A DNA stretch of 64,000 nt from Caprimulgus europaeus (GCA_907165065.1 OU015541.1:124001-188000); one strand, 5' to 3'; positions 25,801 through 37,729 are shown, counted from the stretch's first letter. Numbers and translations are program-made. The notes: generated by a model from the sequence alone, not told the origin.

Positions 25801-28800
25801 CTGCCTCCAACACGCACCATCCCACGTTTTTGGAATGTGTATATTCCTGGGAATGAAAGAGAAAAACTAGTATGAAAGAAGCAAGCTTTGTTTTCTGCAG
25901 TAGGACAAGGGGTAGGGAGAAAGCCCTTTGTCTACAAATGCTACACTAGATTGGTCTGAGTGAAGTTTTCTTACTGTGTATGAATGGGGCTTGAGTCACT
26001 AGAAAAAGCCAAAAGGGCAGGTCATCATACCAGAAGATGGACAAAGTAAGAGTTATACCATAATTTCTACCTGACCATCCATCATACTTGACAGGTACTC
26101 TTACCTTCTAAGAACTGATCCAGTGCATGGTTAGTGTAGCAGACTATAAGGATGGGAGACTTCTGGACAGTGCTTTGCCACATATGCTTATTAGTCAGGA
26201 GAGCCTGAACAATCTTCAGACCCACGTACGTCTTCCCTGCAAAACAAGCTCAGAATCAGAAAAGGGTAATCCATCCTCTTTAGAGTGCCTTGAAATACAG
26301 GAATCATCAAAAACAGATATAAGACTTCTGTGCTGCAAATCTGGTTTCTGCCAAGAGAACTGATCCCAAGAGGTAACTAGTTTACAAAATGCAAAGTAAC
26401 ATGACACTGTCTTTCTGGCCTGTAGTTGGGCAAGACCATGTTCTGCAAACATGTTGTCTTTTGGTTTATATGGGGGACCTGGATCCAGGGTTTCCTCTGC
26501 CACTGCATCCCCCAGCCCACTCTGGTTCTGTCTTCATGCATGACATTTGGCTGCACATGCAACATCCACATACTACTGGAATACAAGCAGTGGTGCTCAT
26601 TGAGTTTAGGTACCATTTAAAACAATTACAGTTAAATCTTGTAATGCTTTATTCACACACAGGATCATAGCTGAACACTCCCAATGTTCTAACATGCTAT
26701 GAAGACAAACAGAACTGTTGCAGAGCAAGAGGCATCATGTTATCAAGGATGGTTAAAATTTTTTCACACCAATACACAAGTAGAGCCAATAGCACAGTCA
26801 GTGTCTACTTGCAACTAGGTCAGCAATGAGTAAGATCAGATATGGGTATTTGAGGATATTTTAACCCTCTCCAAAGTTCACACTAACTGGGCTACTCAAG
26901 CATCAATAAGTCATGGAACTAAAGCTTTGGAGACAGTACAGCTGGCTTTCTTTCCCTAAATGGGCGAATCAAGAACTCCTTAAGTGACAGAGACTTAAAG
27001 CAAATGTTTCTCACCAGTCCCAGGAGGTCCTTGGATAATAGCCAGCTCCTTGGTGAGTGCAGTACTCAATGCCTGCATCTGAGACTCATCTAATCTCAAG
27101 GTTTCCATTGAAGGCCACTGCTTGGGATCTAGAACATGGACACTTTGCCTTCTCAAACCATCAGGGTACACCTCTTCATTTGACAGGGGATCTTCCATCA
27201 AGGGTGCAAAGTTGTAGGCAGTATCCATTGTCAAGTATGCTGGCTTCTTCACCTGTACATCACACTCCACAATGTACTTCTGGAATGGCACATCTTCTTC
27301 ACGGATTTCTTGTAACCCTTCTAACACATGTCGATAGGCCTCAAAGTAGGCAGTTGTCTCTACCATGAGGAAGGAGTCTGAGGGGTGAACCTCTGCCAGC
27401 AGTGCCTGGCTCTCTGCATTAAAACATAGCTGCACAATTCCACGGTCAAGATCTGCATTATCACGATTAGAAACAGTGGCAAAAAGGCACGTTTCAAAGT
27501 GATCTTTGGACATGCAGACCAAGGATCCATATAGCAACCGTTTGGAATTTTGCCATCGTATAAACCTCAATGGATTTATGTCAAACTGGACTTTGTAAAC
27601 AATACCAGTTGGGGAACAGAGAGGGGTAATAATCCGTGTGTCAAAGTAGATTCTGATATCATCAAATTTTTTCTTTCTCAAACCTTTGTCCTCAAAGCTC
27701 TGCAAAAGCTCCAAGATACCTTCCCTTAAAGGCCTTACAAAGTCTTCTCTCAAAAGGCGGAAATGGGTGTCAAGATAAATGGTGGTGCTCTCATATCTTC
27801 CAGAAACAATATTGGGACGTAGAAAGGGTTTCTCATCATGGTGTACCTCATTATACGTTGGAAAAATGGTCATTGAACGATAGGTTTCTTCTTGACCATC
27901 AGTCTGAGGCTGCATAAGAGTATAGTTATCAGCCCTCAGTGTGCCTTCACGTCTCTTCTCCTGCAGATGCTGTACAAGCATCTGGACTTTATTTAGATTC
28001 TTTTCTGTTTCTTCTGTGATGTCCACACCAGAAGCTCTCAGGGTATTTATGGATGCTGGCAAAACCGTCAAGAGAATGGAGATTTTCTGCACAGAGCTGG
28101 CTGGAAAAATGCTGATCAGGTCCTGAAGAAGTGAAATGATGTTGCTAATATGCACAGGGTACTGATGACGTACAGCAGGGACTGCTTCTGTTATCGTATC
28201 AGACAAATACTGTGGCAGACAGATCTTGAGAAAGTTGGACTCCTTCACCATTCCAAGAAGCTGTTGGACACTCTGTCTATCCATTCGGGAGCTGCATGCT
28301 TTTTGAAGCACCTGGCAAACAAGCTGAAGGAAACTGGGTTTCATAACTGTTTGGGAAAGAAGTTCCTTCAAACCCAAACTGGAAGCAAGTGTGATGACAA
28401 TTTCTGAGGAGTCTTTCTGGAGGAGACCTTCTAGGAATTTATAGCCAATCTTTTTGACTTGCTGAGGCTGCTCACTGAGCTGAACACCACTTGGGGTAGA
28501 GTTCTGGTAGAAATGAGGACTCTCCCGAGGCTGCATCCTCCTTTCCCTACCTTCATTTTCCTGCCCATACCTCAGCCTTCTAGCTCCTTCCTGGACTTGT
28601 CCACCTTGATACATCTTTCCCCTACCTTCATTTTCTTGCTCATTCCAGGGTCCTCTGGCTCTCTCATGTGCTTGTCCACCTTGATACTTCCTTCCTCTAT
28701 TCACATTTTCTTGCTCATTCCAGGGTCCTCTGGCTCTCTCATGTGCTTGTCCACCTTGATACTTCCTTCCTCTATTCACATTTTCTTGCTCATTCCAGGG

Positions 28801-29866
28801 TCCTCTGGCTCTCTCATGTGTTCGTCCACCTTGATACCTCATTCTCCTTCCCTCGTTCTCCTGTTCATTCCAATGTCCTGTGGCTCCACTGTCAGCCTGT
28901 TTACCTTGGTTTCTTGGTTTATTCTTGCTTGATTGAGGAACACTCCAAGTCCAACCACCAAATCTCTCCTCTCTTTGCCCAGGCAGAAGAACATAATTAC
29001 TGCCTTGAGGTCTTTCCCTTAACTGAGCTGCCTGGCCAGACACATTATTTGTTCTGTTTCTGCTTCTTTGTACAAAGCCAGTATCCCAATGATCTGCATG
29101 CCCTTTAAAAAAAATAAATTAAAAAGACACTCCTTAATTATAAATTAACCACATTAACCTGCCTTCCAACATAAATGCCTGAGCATTTTGGCCTGATAGC
29201 CAGCATATTTTGGACATTTAGCATCACGTTAGAAAACAGTACCACTCCATTTGCACATAGACTTTTAAATTGGCATTTCCTTTGTTCCTCTTTTTCCAAC
29301 TACTATAAAGAGTGCCATGCCTAGAGTTCACTTAAGCTGTTAAGCCATAAGATGCTTTTCCGCAGATCAGAAAGCAGAATTAAGAAAGGGGCCAAAGATG
29401 CAGCTTCCTCTACAGGACAGGATTTCCTTGGGAGTTAGCAGTCACTGAAATACTGACAAAGCAGCTGACTGACTGTATATATCACAGGTAAAACACAGAC
29501 CTTCTGAACAAAGTCCAGCCTGTCAGAGTAGCAGGAAGCATAGACCATATAGCCTTTATCAGGCTCTCAACAAAATAACTCAGGGAAGCACTGAATACTA
29601 GTGGAAACTGCAAAGAGAGTGCTGCAGTGCATCATCACCTCATGGCCCCAACCAGACTTCAGGGGCAAACAAGGAAATTCTGGAATCTGGGCTTGAGAGA
29701 AAATATCACTATACACAGGCAGGGAAGGAGTGGATCCCCCGCACCCCGTACCAGCACCATCCCCCAGGCCTTCCGCAGCCTCCCGCCCTGCACCCCTTGC
29801 GGGACTCTCACCTCTCCCTCCCGCTCGGAGCTGCCGGGAGCGAGGCTCCTGCTCAGCATCCTCCAT
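16830..29866 (-). CDS. ZNFX1: NFX1-type zinc finger-containing protein 1, SF1 RNA helicase
   Basis: Thirteen exons: 29812-29866, 27015-29102, 26105-26236, 25698-25846, 25336-25479, 24772-24886, 24255-24502, 23997-24136, 23528-23682, 22747-22892, 22278-22388, 21465-21560, 16830-19250. They total exactly 6000 nt (1999 aa) with every phase kept; human is about 1918 aa. Visible parts: a low-complexity N-terminus with a 25-residue tandem repeat (about 88-203); Walker A GPPGTGKT (710-717, split by an intron); Walker B VEEAAE (about 1095); late SF1 motifs QGEENDIILLSLVRS and VALSRAKKGLYCIGN; a long NF-X1 Cys-rich finger array with repeated CGH and CxxxC units; a CPIC RING-like patch (about 1703); a coiled coil; and a C-terminal RZ-type finger (about 1920-1955). 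Mammalian ZNFX1 is an interferon-induced dsRNA sensor at mitochondria that signals through MAVS, and the worm homologue acts in small-RNA inheritance. The start at 29866 has a good context and resembles the human N-terminus only loosely. Confidence 0.97.
20155..20312. repeat. T/G-rich low-complexity tract in ZNFX1 intron
   Basis: This plus-strand run of T and G blocks is followed by an ATTT repeat; on the transcribed strand it is A/C-rich. It sits in the 2.2-kb last intron of ZNFX1 (19251-21464), where I see nothing else. Confidence 0.6.
28550..28890 (-). repeat. 75-bp coding minisatellite within ZNFX1 exon 2
   Basis: The marker TTTTCTTGCTCATTCC recurs at 28631, 28706 and 28781, exactly 75 bp apart. 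Diverged copies are in register near 28556 and 28856. The central two units are nearly identical. The repeat encodes a 25-residue unit containing RARGPWNEQEN and KYQGGQ, giving about four and a half copies in frame. Confidence 0.9.
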
Positions 29867-30023
29867 CGCTCGGCCCGGTGACTCCTCTACGGGCTGTGGC
29901 AGCTCTCCGGGGCGAGGGCACCGTTCAGCGCCGGGGGCGGCACCACTCCTGCACCCCAACACAGCCGCTGTTCCGCTCGGCGCGGCTGCGCTCCCCGCAC
30001 TGCCCGGCAGTTTCACCGGCGAA

Positions 30024-30036
30024 AGTTTCACTTTCC
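30024..30036 (-). promoter_or_regulatory. Interferon-stimulated response element (ISRE) for ZNFX1
   Basis: On the minus strand the bases read GGAAAGTGAAACT, an exact match to the ISGF3 consensus GGAAANNGAAACT. It lies about 160 bp upstream of the ZNFX1 start codon. ZNFX1 is interferon-inducible in mammals, which supports function. Binding itself is inferred. Confidence 0.8.
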
Positions 30037-30282
30037 AGTTCCCCGCAAGATCCGCCCCGCCGCCCCGACCCGGCCCGCTCCTGTCCCGGGCGGGCACCGG
30101 CCCTCGCCCTGCCCCAGTACAAGTCAGCCCCGGCTGGCAGCGCCCCCGAGACGGAGCCTCCCCTCCCTCCCCACGGTACCAACAGCCCCTGAAGGCAGAG
30201 CGGTGCGCGCCCAGCCCTCCTGTCCGCCCGTCAGGCGGGGGCAGCCGTCGCCCCACCCACAAGCGCGGGTCTGAGGCGGCTC

Positions 30283-30293
30283 TGCGCATGCGC
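30283..30293 (+). promoter_or_regulatory. NRF1 site in DDX27 promoter
   Basis: TGCGCATGCGC is a palindromic match to the NRF1 consensus. It lies about 55 bp upstream of the DDX27 start codon. Confidence 0.6.
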
Positions 30294-30304
30294 GGCCGGC
30301 GGCT

Positions 30305-30310
30305 CACGTG
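30305..30310 (+). promoter_or_regulatory. E-box CACGTG in DDX27 promoter or 5' UTR
   Basis: This canonical CACGTG E-box lies 35 bp before the DDX27 start codon. It is the type bound by MYC/MAX or USF, as expected for a ribosome biogenesis gene. Confidence 0.5.
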
Positions 30311-30344
30311 GCGGTGCGCGGCTCCCGGGCGGCGGGGTTCGGCC

Positions 30345-33300
30345 ATGCTGCAGAGGCTGGGCCTGGTGGGCACTATCGCTGAGGGGGACGCGGGGCCCGA
30401 GGACCCTGAGTCTGGGGGCTCCGAGGATGAGGAGGTGGGGCCGGGAAGGATCGATTGCCTGGGTCGTGGGTGGGTCGGGCTGGACTGGTGCGGAGGCCGG
30501 GCTGGGTCCGGCCCAGGTTGTGTTGGGCTGGGTTGGGTCGCGCTGGGCCGCCCCAGGCCGAGGTCGGGCCGGTTCGACCGTCCCGCGGTCGTTATTCATT
30601 GGTGTTACCGCAGGAGCTGCGCCGGGTGCCGGGTCCCAGACGGCGAGGTCCCGCAGGCGGGGACTTCAGTGCCGCTTTCCTTTTCGGCGAGGCGGAGGCG
30701 GGCGGGGAAGGCACCTGGGCGGCAGCACTGCGCCAGCTCCGCAACAAGGTGAGGCCCGGAACTGGGGCTGCAGTGCCTGAGGCCGCAGTGCCTGAGGCCA
30801 CAGTGCCTTCCGCTCTCCCCGGCTCCTCTTACAGCTCTTTTTTTGTGATTTCCTGCTTAGAGAGCAGCTACGACGTTGGATGAGAAGATTGAGAAAGTGA
30901 GACAGAAAAGGAAGTTCCAGGTCAGGGCCTTTCTCTCATCACTGAAAGGACTGGTGTGGTTTTGGCCTTCCTACTGCGTTCCCTCCAGAGGCACAGACTC
31001 TGAAAGCATCCTGAGGTGTAGTGTTCAAGCTGCAGCTCATCACCTGTGTTGCTGAACTGATGAGAATGCAGAATTATTAGTGCTTAAGGTTATGCAAAAC
31101 CATGGATCTGTGAATGGGCTCACAATAAGAACAAACAAAAGCTCACAAAGGATTGAAGTTGATTTTTTTATCCTTTCTTTTAAAAACTTTAAAAAGAAAT
31201 CTTTTTCTAGGAAAGAAAAGATAAACAAGCAGAAGTGGGAGATGACAATGTGGAGACTGAGGATAATCAAACCAAAAAGAGGGAGTGTGAGGATTTCAGT
31301 AGGGAAAAAGAAGATGTGGAATCCCAGTATTCATTGGATGATGAAACTATCTTCACAAAAGCAGGTATTAGCAGTACATAGTGAGATGGTCAGGAGCAAG
31401 AACCTGACAGACTGTTGGAGAAAAGTCTGTAGTGAAGCCTTGCTGGGACTGGGCAAGAACCTCTTATTTTGCTGTTTTCCTTCTCACTTTGCTCAAGCTT
31501 ATTTTGAATGGTAGCTATAGCACTTTAATTAAACTCATCCCTGAGGAAGGATATTTGCTTGGCATTTTGCTCCGTTGCATGCCTGTACTTGTTTCAGAGG
31601 CTTCTCCCTCAATAGCTCATTCAGAGCAAAAAGTATGATATCAAGGTAGTCACCATATCTTGTTATGTGTTTGGCTGTACTTGTTAATTCCTGTAACATT
31701 TCTCTTTCTCTGCAGATACAGTCAAAGTGAAGGAAAGGAAGAGATCGAAAAAAGGAGAAAGGGTAAATGTTGGACAGAATGACAGTAGGTCGTTCTCCAG
31801 CATTTCTGCTGGAAGAATTTCACTTTGGTTTAAAAAAACTGTAGCTCAAACAACAGCCATTTGATAACATGTTGTGTTGCTGCTTGTGTTGTTCCACTTG
31901 TTCTTGTTGCTGTTTCTAGGCAGCAGAGACCTTTTTTGAAGATGCCTCTCAATATGATGATAACTTGTCATTCCAGGACATGAATCTTTCACGACCTTTG
32001 CTCAAGGTATTTACCTAGTTTAGTTATTACATATTTTACTCTGAAGAACATTGTACAGCCTTGCCTCCACCAATCAGAACTGTCAAATTCCTCTTCTCTT
32101 TGCAGCTTCTCTGAAAAGGAAATTATGTGGGAGCGAGTGTGATAGTGATTTAGGAGCTGTTATTCACAAATAATGTAAAACAATATTTGATTTGCAGTAT
32201 GTCAACACTATCTTCAGTGAGACTTGTCACAGGATCATAGAATGGTTGAGGTTGGAAGGGACCTCTGGAGGTCATCTTGTCCAACTCTCTTGCTCAAGCA
32301 GGGCCACCTAGAACTGATTTCTCAGGAGCATGTCCAGACAGCTTTTGAATGTCTCCAAGGATGGAGACTCTGCAACCTCTCTGGGCAACCTGTGACAGTG
32401 CTGTCACCCTCACAGTGAAAAAGTGCTTCCTGGTGTTTCCAGGGAACCTGTGGTGTTTCAGTTTGTGTCCTTTGCCTTTGGTCCTGGTCCCTGTCCTCTC
32501 TTCACTCTCCCTTCAGGTAATTTATAGACATGGACAAGTTTCCCCCCTCAGCCTTGTCTTCGCCAGGCTGCACAGTCCCAGCTCTGTCAGCCTTTCCTCG
32601 TATGTGAGGTGCTCCAGTCCCTTCATAATCTTTGTGGCCCTTAGCTGGACTCTGTCCAGGGTGTCCATGATGAGCCCAGCACTGAACACAGTACTCCATA
32701 TGTGGCCATACTGGAGAGTAATTAAACTCTGTCTGTCTCTTTTGTAGGCAATCACAGCTCTTGGCTTCAAGCAACCAACCCCGATTCAGAAGGCTTGTAT
32801 CCCGATGGGTCTTCTGGGGAAGGATATTTGTGCCTGTGCTGCCACTGGGACAGGTAGGGGGTTGAGCAGGGCACAGGAAACACTGAGAATTAACTATTCA
32901 CCATGATTGGTAATTCTTGCTAATTCTTCATAACTTTCTTCCTCAGGTAAAACAGCTGCCTTCATCTTGCCTGTCCTTGAGCGTCTCATTTACAAACCTC
33001 GTCAGGCTCCAATAACACGGGTGTTGGTTTTAGTGCCAACACGAGAATTAGGCATTCAAGTGCACTCTGTCACAAAACAGCTGGCGCAGTTCAGCAGTGT
33101 CACAACTTGCCTTGCTGTTGGTGAGTATTAAGTTGCTTATGCAAAATATACAGCTTACTGTAAACTGCTATACAGAACTGGGAATTCTCTGTTACAAAAC
33201 TGGAGACTGCACAGTTATTGCAGGTATGCTTCTAGTAGGTGTGCTATGCTTTAAAAATCTCATTTTGCAATATCATGCTGCACTTTTAATTTGTTGTTTT

Positions 33301-36300
33301 CTGAGAAAGAAGAGGTGAATTGTGAATGTGGTATTAGTCAGAGTTGTTTCCCATTCCTCAGGCAATTTGCATCTGTGTACTCTACTGCAACCTGCTCAGG
33401 GAGTCAGTAGTTCATGTTCGCTCTCTTTCAGGTGGCCTAGATGTGAAGACTCAGGAAGCAGCTCTGCGCTCTGGTCCAGACATTCTTATTGCCACTCCTG
33501 GGCGACTGATTGATCATCTCCACAACTGCCCTTCGTTCCACCTCAGCAGTGTTGAGGTGCTGATTTTGGATGAAGCAGACAGGTAGGCTAAGGAGGACAG
33601 CAGTGAAAAATGAGATGGTAGTTTTCTACTTTCCTTTTCCCAGGCTATAAGACAGGGTTTTTTGCCCTGCCTTAAGGAATATTTTTTAGCTAGAACCAAA
33701 TTAAGCTGCCTTACCTTGCTGTTTTTCTCCTGTGTAGGATGCTGGATGAATACTTTGAGGAACAGATGAAGGAAATAATCAGGCTGTGCTCCAGCCACCG
33801 TCAGACAATGCTTTTCTCTGCCACAATGACAGAGGAGGTAAGACGGGCTGGTGAGAAGCATATTGAGGCAGAAAGTTGAATAGAAGTTTGTCTAGTCTTC
33901 TACCAGAGATTGTGTAAACTTTTTTTTTCTTAACCTGTTTTGATAGGTGAAAGATTTGGCTTCTGTTTCCCTGAAAAATCCCATCCGAATTTTTGTGAAC
34001 AGCAACACAGATGTTGCCCCTTTCCTGCGGCAGGAATTTATCCGGATCAGACCCAACCGAGAGGGGGACCGTGAGGCCATTGTGTCAGGTTAGTGATGAG
34101 CCAAGAAAAGATGGAGTCGATAGGTGACTAAGAAGCAGGCTCCTGACAGGACCTTCTTTCAGCTCTACTGACACGAACCTTCCCAGATCATGTGATGCTT
34201 TTCACCCAAACTAAGAAGCAAGCTCACCGTATGCACATCCTGCTTGGGCTGATGGGTCTACGGGTTGGGGAGCTTCATGGAAACCTCTCTCAGGCACAGC
34301 GACTGGAGGCACTCAGGTATTACCAGGCTTAGTTGGCAATCATAGGCAAAAAAGAAGTTAGGAGTTAGGAAGTTTTAGGGCAGAAGTTGATTATTGTGTT
34401 CATTGCTGATGCATTTGCTATCTCTGCTCAGGCGCTTTAAGGATGAGCAGATTGATATTCTGGTAGCTACAGATGTGGCTGCACGCGGACTTGATATTGA
34501 AGGTGTTAAAACAGTGAGTATTCGCAGTGCTGAGTCTTTTAATTAATTCTTTAGTGTTGTTTCCCTAATAACACTGTTTCTCTTAAAGGTAGTCAATTTT
34601 ACCATGCCCAACACCACCAAACACTATGTTCATCGAGTGGGGCGAACAGCAAGAGCAGGCAGGGCTGGTCGTTCAGTTTCACTTGTGGGTGAGGAAGAGC
34701 GCAAGATGCTGAAGGATATCGTGAAAACTGCAAAAACACCAGTGAAAGCCAGAATTCTCCCCCAAGGTACGTACTTCACTAAGGTAGAAAGCAGTAGAGC
34801 AGTACACAGGGAATATCATGGTACAGAGGGACACTAAAAGAAGTGCTGAAAAACAAGATGGACTTTATAAGAGCTGCTTATGTTCACACTGTATTGTTTT
34901 CAGATGTCATACTAAAATTTCGAGAGAAGATTGAGAATCTAGAGAAAGATGTGTATGCAGTTCTGTGCTTGGAGCGTGAGGAACGTGAGATGCAGCAGTC
35001 AGAGGCCCAGGTAAGCGGTTTTTTAGAATTTTTTTTTTTTTACCTTAGTTTTTTTTAGGATCTGGAGTAGATAAGAGTTTATAAGGAGGTTACCCTAATG
35101 TACTTAAACTGCCTACTTAAGAAAGGGAAGGGAGAGATATTTTATAGCCACTATGAGCCCACTTCTGGCCTAAATTATCTCAGATCAATAGAGCAAAGAA
35201 GCAGCTGGAGACAGGAAAACAAGAGACCGTGGGTGAGAGTTTGGAGCGGAGCTGGTTCCAGACCCGTGAGGAGAGGAAGAAAGAGAAATGTGAGTCATTA
35301 TACTGCTGCCATGTTAAATTCCGTAGCTGCAACTCGACTTGGCTGTGTACTTTTAAGAGGTTCTTTATTCTATGTTTTTCTTCATCTTCCCAGTGGCTAA
35401 AGCCCTGCAGGAGTTTGACCTAGCATTACGAGGCAAAAAGAAAAGGAAAAAGTTTATGCAGGACAGACAGAAAAATGTCCAAATGACAGTGAGTACATTT
35501 ATGGACAAGTGGGACCATGCTAGTTTTCCCTTAACAAAATCTCACATCTCTGTAAACTTCCATTTTGACACCTTTCAGCCAGAGGAGAGGTCACAGTTTG
35601 AAATCCTAAAATCTCAAATGTATGCTGAGCGGCTGGCAAAAAGGAATCGCCGAGCAAAGCGAGCCAGAGTCTTGCCAGAAGAGGAACCAGCAGCAGTACC
35701 AGCAGGTGGAGACTTTTTGTTTTACAGCTGACTTACCTTATGTCACTTAGTTACAAATAGGTAAACTAAACTAATTTGTATAGAGGGAGGTACTGACCTT
35801 TGAAAGAATGGGCCAGGATGTATGTTTGCAGAGAGGAGTAATTATTTTTCCTGATGGTTAGCCTAATTGTGGTCAAGGCTACTGGGCTGTAGTCAACAAG
35901 GCGATACTGTGGCCTTCTCTTTACAGCCAATGTTCTGACTATTGTCTTTGTGTTAGGCCCCAAGCAGAAGAAAAAATTGTCCATGTTTGATGAAGAGCTT
36001 ACCAACACAAGCAGGAAGGCTCTGAAGCAGTATCGTGCCGGGTAATGTCTTAGCAGTAGTAGGTGGGATTTTTTTTTTTTTTGTATCTCTGGACTTTCTC
36101 TGGGATACTTGGACTGTTACTGGGGGAAAAGATGGGCAGAGCAAAGGGATTCTTTCCAGAAGTACCTGTGCTATTGATGTACTCCAGTGTTTTTTGTCTT
36201 ACGGTCCCACCTGTCCCCTCTCTCTTAAAAAGCCCATCATTTGAAGATCGAAAACGCTTGGGTATGGCCCAGCATAGGAAAAGAGGAAACTTCAAATCCA

Positions 36301-36606
36301 AGTCCAGGTATAATTCCCTTTACTTTCTTTAAGTCAGGATTTCCCCCCTGCCCCCCCCACTTTCTCTTTCCTCTTCTTGTGATTCTTTAAATACCCTTGT
36401 TAAAAGGTTTGTTGGTTCTGCAGGAGCTTACCCACTTACTGCAGGTCTGATGCTGGGGGCAATCAAGGATGGTGCCTTTAATAGCACATTCCTAGGCTTC
36501 TACTTCACCTAGAAAATGCTCAGTGCTGTTCCTTATTTATCATTGAGAGTTGGGCTGGTGGAATGTCATTTCAAATATCTTCTCTTTCAGGTACAAGAGA
36601 AAGTAA
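30345..36606 (+). CDS. DDX27: DEAD-box RNA helicase DDX27
   Basis: Twenty-one exons: 30345-30434, 30614-30748, 30861-30920, 31211-31364, 31716-31762, 31920-32006, 32748-32853, 32947-33120, 33432-33582, 33738-33837, 33947-34088, 34163-34316, 34432-34513, 34589-34766, 34904-35010, 35184-35289, 35394-35488, 35579-35705, 35957-36041, 36233-36307, 36591-36606. They give 2271 nt (756 aa) with all phases consistent; human isoforms are of similar length. Motifs: FEDASQYD before the core, Q motif GFKQPTPIQ (from 197), Walker A AATGTGKT (222-229), PTRELG, DEAD (331-334), SAT (362-364), ARGLDIEG, and motif [13 protein letters not shown] (509-519). A basic C-terminal tail has RGKKKRKKF and NRRAKRAR and ends YKRK. 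The homologue (yeast Drs1) is a nucleolar helicase for large-subunit rRNA processing; human DDX27 associates with the PeBoW complex. The last exon carries only five codons and the stop. The gene is divergent from ZNFX1 and convergent with SNRPB. Confidence 0.98.
30770..30806. repeat. 15-bp short tandem repeat in DDX27 intron 2
   Basis: The unit GCAGTGCCTGAGGCC starts at 30770 and 30785, with a partial third copy from 30800. Confidence 0.8.
32233..32712 (-). mobile_element. CR1 LINE, 5'-truncated, in DDX27 intron 6
   Basis: The plus strand starts with ATCATAGAATGGTTGAGG, the reverse complement of the avian CR1 end. Reading the minus strand gives the end of the CR1 reverse transcriptase ORF ([27 protein letters not shown]) in two shifted frames. 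The element is decayed and ends about 35 bp before DDX27 exon 7. Confidence 0.93.
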
Positions 36607-37729
36607 GAACTGCCGGCATTTACCAAATGGGTAAATTCAGACACGCTCTCTCCAGGGCCTGGATTTCTTTGTGCTGCAAGGAGACAACTTCATTAAAATC
36701 GTGTAGTTTTTCTTCAATTTCTGGAATAGCTTTGGCATGTTCATTAATACATGGTTGGAAACCCTGTGTGAAAATATTTACAGCAGCCTGTGCAATTAAA
36801 AGATTCCCGCCCCACACCCCCCCAAAAAAAAAAAAGTTTGTTATATAGGATAACTAGAGCAACTGAGAGCTAGGATATGTTACATCTTTCTATCAGACTT
36901 TTTAGTTCATGTAAGTTGTCTTTAGGGCAAAAACTGGAAAATGCTTACTGCTTTTTCATATATTTCTGTGATCTCAATTAATATAGCTGAAAGGGAGTTC
37001 TGTGGTTGAGAGCCTATTTCTAAAATAGAGGAAAACCACGTTTTTCAGACGTGTCACAAGAATGGCTTCAGAGGTAACAGTCACAGGAAGTAAAACAAAT
37101 CTCCAAGAGGCTACTGTCCAAAGAAAGGATGATCTCCAAAGGGGATGGGTGGGGCAGACAGCTTCCTAACTGAAAAGAGAGCAGCTGTAAGCTGAGGCAA
37201 GAAGGGAAGACTACAACCAGAATAGAGGCTGGTTTACATTATTGTATATAATAAAGGATAGGCTTACTCAACCATGTTTGGTTGGTTTTTTACTAGAAGC
37301 AATGCAGTTCTGCCTGTAAAGATCCAGCAGGTTTACTGCAGTGTCAGAGATCACTGTTTCTAATACAGGCACCATTGTACTTGTTCCACTGTGAATAAAG
37401 CAGGGAGAATTTGTCTGACCGGTAACCCGTAATTAATTTCATTGAAATGTTAAACTCTTCTTTTTACTTTTTGCCATCTTCACCCTCCTAACAATTTTTT
37501 TTTCCATCAGCCTTGCTAAATTTAATTATATGCTTTAATTCCTTTAAGGAACATAGACCAATATAGACCTAAGTGGCCCAGACCAACTGTTAACTTCTGA
37601 GCTGTCAATAAACGGCTTTTTGTTTCAAATCTGCTCTTCTGGGGTGACCAAAGTGCAGCAGTGAAAGGTACAGCTGCATTCCTGAAATAGATCAGTACAA
37701 CAGTGACTCAAAGTATTGGGTTTTCCAGC
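36607..37729. other. DDX27-SNRPB convergent intergenic region
   Basis: This is the DDX27 3' UTR followed by a gap of about 1 kb. Candidate DDX27 poly(A) signals are ATTAAA at 36692-36697 and 36795-36800; AATAAA hexamers further on are at 37250-37255, 37394-37399 and 37607-37612. I cannot tell which is used. No other gene is visible. Confidence 0.5.

Larger units (their letters stand above)
29867..30344. promoter_or_regulatory. Bidirectional CpG-island promoter of ZNFX1 and DDX27
   Basis: There are 478 bp between the two divergent start codons, very GC- and CpG-rich and without a TATA box. The ZNFX1 half contains an interferon response element and the DDX27 half contains NRF1 and E-box sites, listed separately. 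Start sites for transcription are not determined here. Confidence 0.75.

Noticed and set aside
28459-28932. 157-codon plus-strand frame with repeated STLILPSSIHIFLL units, at first glance a repeat protein or CRISPR-like array
   Set aside because: It is the antisense of the ZNFX1 coding minisatellite; direct 75-bp period without spacers.
29867-30344. ZFAS1-like antisense host of SNORD12 at the ZNFX1 5' end
   Set aside because: The position is occupied by DDX27 in this genome and I see no C/D box pairs.
29567-30752. Long open frames on both strands (up to 340 codons) around the ZNFX1/DDX27 promoter
   Set aside because: They come from GC-rich sequence with few stop codons and cross real exon and intron boundaries of the two genes.
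34092-34146. Possible C/D box snoRNA in DDX27 intron 11 (GTGATGA and CTGA)
   Set aside because: The intron is only 74 nt, the boxes are too close together and too near the splice sites, and there is no convincing terminal stem.
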